A stretch of DNA of 64,000 nucleotides. Origin: Sequoia sempervirens (taxonomy: Eukaryota; Streptophyta; Pinopsida; Cupressales; Cupressaceae). The stretch is from positions 123,797,760-123,861,759 of the forward strand of contig VDFB02252616.1 in assembly GCA_007258455.2 (NCBI GenBank), in the 5' to 3' direction. The notes beneath the pieces were generated by a model. It was not told where the DNA came from. It saw only the letters and a program-made list of their open reading frames with translations, and did no database searches. Every line of letters begins with the position of its first letter. Positions within the stretch are counted from its first letter, which is position 1. Positions 1 through 11,521 of this stretch are shown here, in pieces. The position numbers and the translations under genes are program-made.

Positions 1-1705
1 TAAATATAATATATATATATATATATTATTTATAATATATATTATATATATTATATATATTATATTTTTAATACATATTATATATATTATATTTATATAT
101 ATATATATATAAATGTATTTTTTTAAATGAATGCATTACTTGTGTAAAATCGATATTTTAAAATAAAATGATTTAAAAAGGAAAGTTGATTTTTATTTAA
201 ATATAATTGAGAAATTGAAATAAACATTTAGATTTAAATTTCATATTGCTTGTAAATAAAATTAAGTTAAGTTAGATTAATTTAAGCAATGTGTTATTGT
301 TTTGAAAATTGGATTTAGGAAGTCCAAATCGTAGATTCACATCTTACTTAAATTTACCTATTTAAATTGTGATTTCTTCGATTTACTTTTTGGGGAAAAT
401 TGGTTTGTTATACTTATAAGTCTTCCAAATTTCATTTTATGATGAGCGGGTTTTTGTGAGTTGTAGATCAGCCCTTTATTTACTTTGGGTAGTGCACTTG
501 ATTATTTAGTTTATCACCCGGTTACTACGAATGGGAATATGTTGTCTCTTTTATCATAGTTGAGATCTATTATCGATATTTGTGCATCATGTATACCCTT
601 GAGTTTTGGTTAAGTTTCTAGTTTTTTCAATAGGGGAGTGGCTCTTCATGGGGGTCGGCACACAAAGTGGTGCCAAGGTAACTTGTGAGAGAGTTTAGTT
701 AACTCAGTGAAAACTAAATTGATGTATTAGGGAAATGGGTAGTCCAAAACATTTAACTTGATAATTATACATCACTCATGGACTAAAGGGCTTGTTTAGA
801 CTTGGGATGAGATGAGAAGGCGTAGAATAGCAAGATCATTATCATGTCTTTATGAAAGATAATTGATTCTACATTGGATTGCATGTGGGGTCGAGTTTCG
901 TGAGAGGTCACCAGGGTAACCCAAGATGGGGGTCAAAGCCGAGGAAGATTTGCCAGGGTAACCCATGCAACTTTGTGATGACACTCCTATGACAACAACT
1001 TATTAGTTCAGTTAAAGTACTTGATTCTTTTATTTTGGAAGCAAAATAACCCTTATGTTATGTTTTGTACATGTGTAGTTCAGTTTTGAGTTTTCCTATG
1101 TCTAGAGGTTGTTGGTTTTGTCTAGGGATCCTTTTTACTATCTCCTAGTATAGGGGGTGGTCCTATGGGTACCACTTGGTTGGGTGGAATGTGCACCTTA
1201 CACCGTTGGGTCCCCACTTCATGTTCGTGATGGTGGGATCTTCAAAATTGGAAAGCTTGTGTGTACCAGTTGATATATTCATCTCTTTTGTACTTTGTAT
1301 CAGTGAATAAATGTTTATATACCACTCCTCAATTGTATTTGAGGAGGAATTTTGTATCAGTGTAATTGTAACATTAATATAAGAACTTCCTCATTTTGGA
1401 AATGAGACTTGCAATTGATATATGGAATGTATGCAATCTATGGATGTTTCTTTTATGTACTTTGAATCTTATGAGTTGAATTAAATGCTCTAGATGTATG
1501 TATTTTAATTTCATGACTTATATTTATACTTTGGTTAGTTAGTTTTTGTGTTATGGGATTCAAATGTAATGCGTTGTCATGTATCTTAATGAATGTATGC
1601 ATTATTGTTGTTGATATTTCATGTTAATATTACACTTTAAAAAAAAATTGTTATGCTCCTGTTGTTTTTGTGTCATTCTTTAAGGTTACGTGGTAGGGCA
1701 TTACA
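1..1705 (+). mobile_element. 5' LTR (3' part) of a Tekay-like Ty3/gypsy element
   Basis: This is the right-hand part of a long terminal repeat; its left end lies outside the window. It aligns throughout with 8225-11521 once two inserted elements there are removed. It ends in GGGCATTACA, two bases before a tRNA-Met-like primer binding site, as expected of a 5' LTR. The first 120 bases are a TA-rich low-complexity tract also present in the other LTR. It carries the unoccupied versions of two TIR-element insertion sites, near 318-325 and 1567-1570. Confidence 0.85.
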
Positions 1706-1707
1706 AA

Positions 1708-1721
1708 TGGTATCAAAGCCC
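1708..1721 (+). promoter_or_regulatory. Primer binding site (tRNA-Met type)
   Basis: TGGTATCAAAGCCC follows the LTR end by two bases and resembles the usual plant initiator-Met primer site TGGTATCAGAGC. It sets the element's orientation and the exact LTR boundary. Confidence 0.8.
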
Positions 1722-1833
1722 ATGTTTAAACACTCGGTGCTCTGGGATAATGTTGAATTCTTTAGGTTGTAATTTGCGTAGGGTTTAAGTTTGTGTACCT
1801 TGCCTCATACCTTGTTGTGTTTTAGTAGGATCA

Positions 1834-3810
1834 TGCCACCTAGGCAAGGTCGTGGTAGAGGTTGTGGTCGTGGCCGTGAAGGCGGTCACGGAGGTAATCA
1901 GTATGATTCACCTTCCCATGTTCCCCAAAAATCAAATTGTGAGGAGCATCATGTTTCCCAGAATGCTCTGAGAGGTGGTGATCAGAATCGAGATCCACCA
2001 GGGATCGAGGGTGCTCAGTTGCATCGGTTGTTAGAGGAGACTCTTGCTCACCTTGGGCTAGGGTAGGATAGAGATCTAGTTAATATTGGTGAGAGAGTGG
2101 TACCAAAATAGCCAAAGGAAAACATAGCAGCTCACATGAGAGACTTACATAGAGCTCATCTGCCTACATTTGATGGTTTGGGTAGCAGATTAGATGTTGA
2201 GACATGGTTGATTGATCTAGATCGTTGTTTTGCTATGCACCCTTATGGTAGAAATACCAAGGCTAGATGTGTGATCATGAACTTGAGATATTTTGCATCT
2301 ACCTAGTGGAGATTGGAGGAGAAAAAGCTCCATATGGGTATGTGCAGGATCATGATGAGCCAAAAAGGGGCAATATGATGGGTATATGGCTGACGACTTT
2401 TTTTTACCCAAAATTGATGAAATGAAAAGGGTTTTTAAAGGAGATTCCCAGCTTTCCACCAATATAAATTATGCTTTACCTTGAATTTAATAAGTAATTA
2501 TTATTCATTTTCTATTCAAATTACAACTAAAGTCCTGATTGATAGGCTGATTGAAAAACATCTATAGCTTTCAAACGGTATCATATTTTTTGAATCCAAA
2601 ACATGCGTCAAATTCTATTCTTCACATACTATAGGATTAAAAAAGAAAATTGAATTCATGAGGTTTTGTCCAAAGTTAAGGTTGTCAGGACATAGAGTTT
2701 TATATTTATTTTTTAAAGTTGTAATAAAAAATTCATAATTAATTATTTACTTGGAAAAATTACAAAAGAATATCATCACATTAGGACATGAGTCCTCTAC
2801 TTATCTAAAATATTATAAAAAAATATTGTCAGTTTATCGTGTTTAGGGTGGTTAGACAGACACCTACTTCTTATTTTTTCCTTCAAATTTAAGTATTGTT
2901 GCATTGAAATTTCAAATTTTCACCAAGTAGATTTTTTTAAACAAACCTAGTAGTTTAGAAACTACATTCAATTTTCTACAGATTCTATTCTTACATATTT
3001 TTGAAATAATATAGATAACTTATTCAAATTTTTACGTCAAGTTGCTTGACTCTGATTTTTCTAATTTTTTTGTCACTTAAAGGCCTATTTTTTCCATGAT
3101 GATCCTGGATATACCCATATTGATAGTAATATTGTGTCTTGGGATTTTTTCTTAGAGATATTTAGAGTCAGATTCCTTTTTTACCATTGGCGTCAGCATC
3201 ATGGAGACGCGTTTCATGTTCTATGACAGATGGCCATGCCAATGGAGCAGTATGAGCATCATTTTTACAAGCTCAAGTAGTTTGCTGGCATTGGAGATGA
3301 TGAGGGAATGATGGTTCAACACTTCATTAGGGGATTAAATGCCCAAATCAATGGTGGTGTTCAGGTTTTTGATTCCAAGACTATGGAGACAACAGTGGAG
3401 AATGCCATACTGGTAGAGGAAAACTTGACGATGGCTTTGGGTGGCCATACTGGAGTGTAGATAGGTAGTGCTTCAACTGCAAGGCCTAGTTCATGTACTA
3501 GTCAGACTTGGGGAGCTGGACCACCTAGGACACATCAGGTGCTTACACAAAGTGATCAACAATAAAATTCATAGTGGAAACATAAGAATTTCTAGCAGAG
3601 ACAGGGTGACAGGAACTTGAGGCAAAACAAACACCCCAATTTTGACCAGCCAGCACATAGTTCATAGTCTACCTATAGTAGGGGTAGCATTTAACAGTCG
3701 AGCGCACCTCCTGGAGGTATAGGATTTGGAAGGGGTACAAGATGTTTTTCTTGTGGCCAAAAGGGTCTCATAGCATGATAGTGTCACAATAAGGGCACAT
3801 CAGGTTATAC
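1834..3810 (+). pseudogene. gag: gag of Tekay-like chromovirus, split by a TIR element
   Basis: This encodes the remains of the capsid/nucleocapsid polyprotein. The ATG at 1834 opens a Gly/Arg-rich N terminus (MPPRQGRGRG). It is followed by a retrotransposon Gag segment with LPTFDG and DVETWLIDLD, then EEKKLH before 2336. The reading resumes after the inserted element at 3117 with DSNIVSWDFFLE. Joining across the insertion after removing one ATAT copy restores continuity, so the insertion is younger than the gag. The nucleocapsid knuckle near 3740-3790 keeps CFSCGQ but has lost the histidine region to stops. Several in-frame stops are present (near 2063, 2306 and 3230), so it is not functional. 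Confidence 0.8.
2336..3116 (+). mobile_element. TIR element copy 1 (781 bp, non-coding)
   Basis: It begins with GGGTATGTGCAGGATCAT and ends with the inverted version (ATCCTGGATATACCC). It is flanked by ATAT at 2332-2335 and 3117-3120, a 4-bp target duplication inside the gag. No ORF of note is present. It belongs to a six-copy family in this window. Confidence 0.85.
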
Positions 3811-3919
3811 TTAAAGGCTAGTGGTATCAGAGCTAATTGTGAGAGATGTTGGTAGAAGTCATCGGGTGTTTGTTGTAGTTGATAACTACTAGGATGATTA
3901 CTAGAGAACAATGGTAGAG

Positions 3920-4429
3920 ACTTCAAGTATGTTATAGGGTAACAAGGTTACCATTTTATTTGATTTAGGAGCATTTGATTCTTTTATTTCATCATATGTC
4001 ATGGCGCATTATAGACTGAGGACAATAAAGCAAGACATTAAATGGCAGGTTGAATTGGCCTCCAGTATTAAGGTTGTAGCACATTCCTTAGTACCTGATT
4101 GTAGATTGGAGATTGGATCCTTCCACACTTCTATAGACCTCCATATTATACCTTTGGGGTATTATGACATTGTCTTAGGGATGGATTGGCTTGAAGCTTA
4201 CAGGTTCATTATTGATTGTCGACGTAAGATCATTAAATGCATTGATGTATCTAGTAGAGAGGTTGATATAGTGGGAGTTCAGAGACCCATATCATTAAGG
4301 TTGATCTCAGCTATGCATTTGAGTAGATGTGTACGTCAGGGATGCCAGCTATTTGCAGTGATAGTAGATGACTTGGAGTTGGGAGATAGTGGGGAGAAGG
4401 TTTCACTTGATAGCCACCCCATACTTTAG
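3920..4429 (+). pseudogene. Aspartic protease of Tekay-like element
   Basis: This is the retropepsin domain that processes Gag-Pol. The active-site block reads LFDLGAFDSFIS near 3957-3992, matching the plant gypsy DSGA(S)xSFIS pattern with the catalytic Asp kept and the next residue Ser changed to Leu. The C-terminal block DIVLGMDWLEAY near 4168-4203 is the usual conserved ILGMDWL segment. The frame is open from 4001 to 4429, then a stop precedes EYADVFPDEIP, the start of the RT region. Confidence 0.8.
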
Positions 4430-5115
4430 GAGTATGCAGATGTATTTCCCGATGAGATTCCCAGGATCCCACCTCAGTCTATTTCATGAGCTCTGTACCG
4501 TATGACTACACAGGAGCTTAAGGAGCTTTGCTTGCAGTTTGAAGAGTTGCTAGCAAAGGATTTCATCTGCCCTAGTGTTTCACCTTAGGGAGCACCAGTA
4601 ATTTTTGTGAAGAAGGATGGATCTCTCTATTTGTGCATAGATTACCATCAGCTGAATAAAGTAACAATTAAGAACTGATATCCCTTACCTAGTATTGATG
4701 ATTTGTTTAATCAAATCAAGGGTGCTACGATCTTTTCAAAACTCAATCTTAAGTCAAGGTATCATCAGTTACATATCTTTGAGTCTAATATTCATAAGAC
4801 AACATTTCACACTCATTATGGTCACTACGAGTTTACAGTGGTACCGTTCGAGTTGACAAATGAGCCATCCATGTTCATGAGCTTGATGAACAGAGTCTTT
4901 CACACTTTCTTGATAGTTTGTATTAGTATTCCTTGATGATATACTAATCTATTCTAGGGTAGTAGAGGAGCATGAGGAACATCTGAGGTAGGTTTTGCAA
5001 TGTTTGAGAGATAATTAGTTGTATGCTAATTTTTCCAAATGCGAGTTCTTTAAGACTAAGGTTAAGTACCTTGGGCATGTGGTATCAAGACGTGAGATCA
5101 GAGATAGAGATAGGT
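4430..5115 (+). pseudogene. Reverse transcriptase of Tekay-like element, 3' truncated
   Basis: Recognisable gypsy RT blocks appear in order: [59 protein letters not shown], then [10 protein letters not shown] near 4930-4960 (YxDD-type box, Asp pair retained) and FSKCEFFKTKVKYLGHVVS. The catalytic box is in a different frame from the preceding ORF (4703-4936), showing a frameshift. The sequence then jumps at about 5110-5125 to the integrase region. RT thumb and RNase H are missing, which indicates an internal deletion. Confidence 0.85.
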
Positions 5116-5119
5116 AGGA

Positions 5120-5940
5120 CTCTTCAGGGTAGATTCTTAGGTTATTCTCTTGAGATGGATGGTTTTCTGAGACATATGGGATGTATTTATGTTCCATCTT
5201 CTAGAAATCTTCGTATCTTTGTTATGATAGAGGCACATTGGGCACCTTATTCGGCTCATGAAGGAGTGAAGAAGGTGCATGCCGATTTGCGATAGCTATA
5301 CTTTTTGCCAAGTATGAAACGATATATCACTGATTTTGTGTCGAGGTATTTGGAGTTTCAGCGAGTGAAAGGTGAAAACCAACATCCAATAGGACTTTTG
5401 TAGCCACATTTTGTGACAAAGTGGAAATGGGATATAATCTCATTGGATTTCATTGTTGGGTTACCCAATTCTTCGTGATGACACAATTCCATTATGGTGA
5501 TAGTGGATAGGTTGACGAAGGTAGCACACTTCTCGCCTATTCATTCATCTTATAATGCTTCATTAGTTGTTAGAGTGTTCATGGGAGATATAGTTAGGTT
5601 GCATGGTATTTCACATTAGATTATTTCTAACAAGGATCATGTGTTTACCTCAGCTCTTTGGATGTCATTACAGCTGTGCCATGGGAACGCAGTTGAACTT
5701 TAGTTCAGCATATCACCCTGAGATAGATGGACAAACCAAGAGGGTCAATCAGATCTGCAACGACATGTTACGCATGTATGTTATGGACCAACAGACACGA
5801 TGGGAGGACTATCTTCATTTAGTGGAGTTTTCCTATAACAATAGCTATCAGAGTTCGACTAGTATTCCTCCTTTCCAAGCATTGTATGGATGACCGTGTC
5901 AGACTGTTTTGAGTTGGGATCAGTTAGAGGATAGAGTTTG
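5120..5940 (+). pseudogene. Integrase (zinc-binding and core) of Tekay-like element
   Basis: This strand-transfer enzyme inserts the cDNA copy. The N-terminal part has APYSAHEGVKKVHADLR, a degenerate HHCC domain. The core carries WDIISLDFIVGLP (first Asp) and the second block, altered to ISNKDHVFTS. The third block, YHPEIDGQTKRVNQ near 5709-5750, has the catalytic Glu position changed to Lys. FSYNNSYQSSTSIPPFQALYG ends the core. Stops near 5293 and 5400, plus frame changes around 5480 and 5660, break it. Confidence 0.85.
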
Positions 5941-6039
5941 TAGTAGGTGACTCGTATCAGGGAACATTTGGTTGTAGCATAGGATAGGCAGAAAAAGTAT
6001 GCAGATGCACATCGTGTGGATTGCTAGTTTGTAGTAGGT

Positions 6040-6440
6040 GACAGAGTCTTTTTGGGAGTGCATCCATTAAAGATTCCAATCCAATATGGAAAGGGCTCTA
6101 ATCTCACACCTCGCTTTGTCGGGCTATTTGAGATTCTTGAAAATATTGGGCTAGTAGTGTACCATCTTGCTTTGCCACCCAGTCTCTCACGCATTCACGA
6201 CATATTTCATCTTTCAGTGCTCAAGCCTTATCACCCTGATATATCTCACGTCCTTGATTGGAATGCCTTACAGGTACAGGACAGACAACTAGCTTTGGAG
6301 CCCATGGTTGTCACACAACATAAGAGACTCACCCTCAGGGGTCGATATATTGAGTAGGTTAGGGTCCAATGGGATCCTAGAGATGATACTTTAGCTACCT
6401 GGGAGGATGCTACTAGGATGAGGGAGCTAATCCCTATTTG
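6040..6440 (+). pseudogene. Integrase C terminus plus chromodomain-like tail
   Basis: The protein continues with the GPF-type module (LTPRFVGLFEILENIG, ALPPSLSRIHDIFHLSVLKPY) and ends with RGRYIE then VRVQWDPRDDTLATWEDATRM. The last part has the aromatic/W-E layout of a chromodomain, which in chromoviruses directs integration to marked chromatin. This tail plus a very long LTR suggests the Tekay/Del clade. A stop at about 6355 separates the two halves of the chromodomain. Confidence 0.75.
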
Positions 6441-6471
6441 TTCGCAGGCTTCCAGGAGTAAGCCTGATCCT

Positions 6472-6483
6472 AGGAGGGGAGGA
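6472..6483 (+). promoter_or_regulatory. Polypurine tract
   Basis: AGGAGGGGAGGA lies directly before the TG that starts the 3' LTR, the expected place for the plus-strand primer. Confidence 0.8.
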
Positions 6484-6744
6484 TGTAGTACCCCTCTAAT
6501 TTGCTTTATGTTTCATACATTGTATTTTTTTTTCTTTGATAGACCTTGATATTGTGTTGTTATTTGATCACTAACAGTGGAGCGATGATGGTTTTTATTT
6601 TATGGTGTGATGATACATTATATGGATGATGATTATTTGTGGCATGCTTTAGATTAGCATAGTTTTTTATTTGATTTTATTTTGTTATATATGTTCATCT
6701 GTAGTTAATTGATATTTTATTTCATCGTTTTGATTTGACATTGA

Positions 6745-7171
6745 GGGTATATACAGGATCATGATGGGCCAAAAAGTGGCAATATTATGGGTATTTGTAG
6801 GGTATGTTGCTGACGACTTTTTTTTTACCCAAAATTGATGAAATGAAAAGGGTTTTTAGAGGAAATTCTTAGCTTTCTACGAATATAAATTATGTTTTAA
6901 TTTGAATTTAATAAATAATTATTATTCATTTTCTACTAGAATTACGACTAAAGTCCTAATCGATAGGCTGATTGAAAAAATCTATAACTTTCAAATGGTA
7001 TCACATTTTTTGAATCCAAAACATGCATCATATTCTATGCTTCATATAATATAGGATTAAAAAAATAAAAATTAAGTTTCATGAATTTTTGACCAAGTTA
7101 AGGTGGTCAGAAATACGAGTTTTTATATTTTTTAAAAGTTCCAATAAAAAATTCATAATTATTTTGGAAAA
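6745..7171 (+). mobile_element. TIR element copy 2, truncated
   Basis: The start GGGTATATACAGGATCAT and about 425 bp match the left half of copy 1, including the segment ACCCAAAATTGATGAAATG. Homology stops near 7171 and LTR sequence resumes. The right TIR is absent, so this copy is an internal deletion or abortive remnant. Confidence 0.75.
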
Positions 7172-7779
7172 GGATTTGGGAATTGAATTATGAAGGTGAG
7201 GTTCTACTTCAAATCTCATTCTTCAAGCTTCAAGAAAATAGGTTCTTTTATTATTTTATTTATTTGTTGATTTAGAAAGATTGTCTATACAAAATTCAAT
7301 ACTCTAGAAGTTTTGCTTAAATTTGTAAAAATTGAAAGATTGCTTGTACAAGAGGATTTGATTATTTTATAGAAGCTTTGATTTTAATTTTTGAAAGGTT
7401 GATTTTTCCTGAATTTTTAAAAGCTTCTGTAGAAAATTTGTGAAAGCTTATGTAGAAAACTTTATAGTGAAATCAGAGAGCCTCTATTTAAATTATTTTT
7501 AAACAATAGAGATATTTGGAAATCTCTGTAGGAAAAAATTCGAAAATCTTCGAGTTAAAAAAAGGGAAAATCTTATTTGTATTGGAAAGATTTTCCTATA
7601 GAAGAATATCATTTAAATTTATTTCCCGAAAGTGAAATTTTATAAATACTTCCTGTAGAAAATTATCATTTTGTTATGTATTTCTCAAATGATTTTAATT
7701 GTCAAAAAAAAAAAACTCTGGTAAATTTGTAAATCTTTTCCTGTACAAAATAATTGTAAAAGTTTGTCCAACTATTGTA

Positions 7780-7870
7780 TTCATTGTTAAATTTATATAT
7801 ATTTATATGTGTATATATATATTAATATATATACATATATATACAAATATATATATATATATATTATGGG
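7780..7870. repeat. (TA)n low-complexity tract
   Basis: Alternating TA/ATAC tract within the 3' LTR. A short apparent ORF across it is a low-complexity artefact. Confidence 0.8.
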
Positions 7871-8224
7871 TTTTAATAGTAAAATTCTATAGAATTCTAT
7901 TTTATAAAAAAAAAATATTGTTAAATTGTCTGAGATGAAAAATATTTTTCGTACGTGAATTAAAAGAATTCGTAGGGTTTTTTTTTTTCAAAATGGAGGT
8001 TGGGGGCTTGCCCGTACAACTGCCCCCATAAGGAGGTGACTATGGAGGCAGTACCACTACCTTCACAAGCAGTCACACTACCTACCACAATGCACACCCC
8101 TCACATGGGGATGGTTGCTAAGGCAACCCACAACCAACCAAGAATGGCTATAAAACATACACTCTAACCCTCTTTCGTCTACCCCAGTCAATGTGATTTA
8201 GATATGTTTTTTTAATAGGTTTTT

Positions 8225-8360
8225 AAAAATATATATATTTATTATATATGATATATATTATTTATAATATATATTATATACATTATATTTATAATATATA
8301 TAAATATATTTAAATATATATATAATTTGGTTTTATATATATATATATATATATATGTTT
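8225..8360. repeat. TA-rich tract shared by both LTRs
   Basis: Repeated TATATA/TAATATA sequence corresponding to positions 1-120 in the 5' LTR. It has diverged in length between the two copies. Confidence 0.8.
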
Positions 8361-8556
8361 TTTTTAAATAGATGAATTAAATGTAAAATTGATATTCTAA
8401 AATAAAATGATTTAAAGGTAAGTTGATTTTTATTCAAATATGGTGAAATGAAATAAACATTTAGATTTGAATTTCTTATTGCTTGTAAAAGAAATTAAGT
8501 TAAGTTAGATTAATTTAAGCAACATGTTATTGTTTTCAAAATTGGATTTAGGAAAT

Positions 8557-9324
8557 AGGTATGTGTAGGATCATTATGGAAAAAAACACCAGGTGGCAAA
8601 AAATGCAAAAAAAAATCAGGATTCATAACTTGTAGTTAAAATTTGAATAAGTTATCTATATTATTTCAAAATATGTAAGAATAGAATCTGTACTAAATTG
8701 GTCTTAGATTCTAACCTACTAGGTTTTTTTTTTTTTAAATCTATTTAAGTGGTTTGAAATTTCAATGCGGTAGTACTTAAAATTTGGAAAACATAAGAGG
8801 TAGGTGTTTGTGAATACACCTAACCACAATAAAATGATAGTATTTTTTATAATATTTTAGATATAGTACAAGAGAACTCGTATGCCCGATGTGATGCATA
8901 TTTTTATAATTTTTTCCAAGTAAATAATTAATTATAGATTTTTATTACAAATTTTAAAAATATAAAAAATCATATCTCACCTTAACTTGGTCAAAACTTC
9001 ATAGAATTCGAATTTATTCTTTTAATCTAATGAATTAGAAGCATAGAGATATGATGCATGTTTTGAATTAAAAAAATGTGATAAGCGTTCAAACTTATAG
9101 ATGTTTTTCAATGACCTATGATATTTAATTATAATTCAATGAAAATAAATAATAATTATTTATTAAATTTAAAAGTAAAGCATAATTTATATTGGTGGAA
9201 GTTGAGAAATCTCCTTTAAAACCCTTTGTTTCATCATTTTGGTAAAAAAAGTCATCAACCACATGGGCTATCATATCAGTTACATATTGCCACTTTTTGG
9301 AACATCATGATCTTGCACATACCC
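8557..9324 (-). mobile_element. TIR element copy 3 (768 bp)
   Basis: Same family in opposite orientation to copy 1. It starts AGGTATGTGTAGGATCAT (first base changed) and ends GATCTTGCACATACCC. It is flanked by AAAT at 8553-8556 and 9325-9328. The other LTR shows the empty site at about 318-325, so the insertion happened after the retrotransposon had formed two LTRs. Confidence 0.85.
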
Positions 9325-10578
9325 AAATCCAAATCGTAGATTCACATCTTACTTGAATTTACCTATTTAAATTTTGATTTCTTCTATTTAATTTTTGGGG
9401 AAAATTGGTTTGTTATACATATAAGTCTTCCAGATGTCATTTTATAATGAAGGGGGTTTTATGAGTTGTAGATCAGCCCTTTATTTACTTTGGGTAGTGC
9501 ACTTGATTGTTCAGTTTATCACCTGGTTACTACAAATGGGAATATGTTGTCTCTTTTATCATAGTTGATATCTATTATCGATATTTGTGCACCGTGTATA
9601 CCCTTGAGTTTTGTTTAAGTTCATAATGTTGTCTGTAGGGGAGTGGCTCTTCACGGGGGCTGACACACAAAGTGGTACCAGGGTAACTTTTGAGAGAGTT
9701 TAGGTAACTCAGTGAAAACTAATTTAATAAATTAGGGAAATGGGTAGTCTAAAACATTTAACTTGATAATTATACCTCGCTCATGGACTCAAGGGATTTT
9801 TTAGACTTGGGATGAGACGAGAAGGCCTGGAATGGAAAAATCATTATCATGTCTCTATGAAAGATAATTTATTCCGCATTGGATTGCATGTGGGGTTGGG
9901 TTTCATGAGAGGTCACCAAGGTAACCCAAGATGGGGCCGAAGCCTAGGAAGATTTGCCAGGGTAACCCATGCAATTTTGTGATGACACTCCTCCTATGAC
10001 AATGACTTACTAGTTCAATTAAAGTACTTGATTCTTTTATTCTGGAAGCAATGTAACCCTCATGTTATGTTTTGTACATGTGTAGTTTAGTTTTGAGTTT
10101 GCCTGTGTCTAGAGGTTGTTAGTTTTGTCTAGGGATCCTTTTTACTATCTCCTAGCATAGAGATGGGCCTACAGGTACCACTTGGTTGGGTGGAATGTGC
10201 ACCTTACACCGTTGGGTCCCCACTTCATGTTCGTGATGGCGGGATCTTCCAGATTGGAGAGCTCATGTGTACCAATTGATATATTCATCTCTTTTGTACT
10301 TTGTATCAATGAATAAATGTTTATATACCACTCCTCAATTGTATTCAAGGAGGAATTTTATATTAGTGTAATTGTAACATTAATATAAGAACTTCCTCAT
10401 TTTGGAAATGAGACTTGCAACTGATATATGAAATGTATGCAATATATGGATGTTTCTTTTATGTACTTTGAATCTTATGAGTTGAATTAAATGCTTTAGA
10501 TGTATGTAATTTAATTTCATGAGTTATATTTATATACTTTGGTTAGTTAGTTTTTGTGTTATGGGATTCGAATGTAAT

Positions 10579-11381
10579 GGGTATGTGCAGGATCATCATG
10601 GAAAAAATAGGCCCTTAAGTGGTAAAATTTATAGAAAAATCAGGGTTAGGCAGCTTGATGTAAGAATTTGAATAATTTATCTATATTATTTCAAAAATAT
10701 ATAAGAATAGAATCTGTAGAAAATTGAATGTAGTTTCTAAACTATTTGTTATATTTTAAAAAATTAAAAATCCATTTGGTGAAATTTTGAAATTTCAATG
10801 TAGTAGTACTTAAATTTTAGTGAAAAAATAAGAAGTAGGTGTTTGTCTGACCACCCTAACCACAATAAAATGATAACATTTTTTTATAATATTTTAGATA
10901 TAAGTAGAGGACTCATGTTCAGATGTGATGCATATTTTTTGTAAATTTTTCCATGCAAATAATTAATTATGATTTTTTTATTGCAACTTTTAAAAAATAT
11001 AAAAACTCATATGTCTAACCACCTTAACTTGGTCAAAACTTCATGAAAATTCATGTTTTATTTTTTTAATCCTATAGTATGTGAAGCATAGAATGTGACC
11101 CATCTTTCAGATTCAAAAAATGTGATACCGTTTGAAAGTTATAGATGTTTTCCAATCAGCCTATTAATCAAGACTTTAGTCATAATTCAAATAGAAAATG
11201 AATAATAATTATTTATTAAATTAAAAGTAAATCATAATTTATATTTGTGGAAAGCTGAAAATATCCTTTAAAAACCCTTTTCGTTTCATCAATTGTGGGT
11301 AAAAAAAATTCATCATCCACATGGGTATCATATCACTTACATATCACCACTTTTTGGCCCATCATGATCCTGCGCATACCC
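10579..11381 (-). mobile_element. TIR element copy 4 (803 bp)
   Basis: It runs from GGGTATGTGCAGGATCAT to ATCCTGCGCATACCC. The flanks are TAAT (10575-10578) and TGAT (11382-11385), a 4-bp duplication with one change. The 5' LTR has the uninterrupted site around 1567-1570, followed by GCGTTGTCA as on the right flank here. Confidence 0.88.
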
Positions 11382-11521
11382 TGATGCGTTGTCACCTATC
11401 TTAATGAATGTATGCATTAATTTTTTTTATATTTCATGTTAATATTACACTTTAAAAAAAAAATTGCTATGCTCCCATTGTTTTTGCATTATTCTTTAAG
11501 GTTATGTGGTGGGGCATTACA

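Larger units (their letters stand above)
6484..11521 (+). mobile_element. 3' LTR of Tekay-like element with three nested TIR elements
   Basis: It starts TGTAGTACCCC after the PPT and ends GGGGCATTACA, matching the 5' LTR end. The span is 5038 bp; subtracting one truncated and two complete TIR elements leaves an original LTR of about 3.0 kb, long even for a chromovirus. It contains (TA)n-rich tracts near 7780-7870 and 8225-8360 and no ORF beyond low-complexity reading. Beyond 11521 the sequence is a minus-strand copia integrase, so the element landed in that older element. Confidence 0.85.

Noticed and set aside
7699..7938. 79-codon + strand ORF rich in Ile/Tyr/Lys
   Set aside because: It lies over a (TA)n tract inside the LTR, and the amino acid content follows the repeat.
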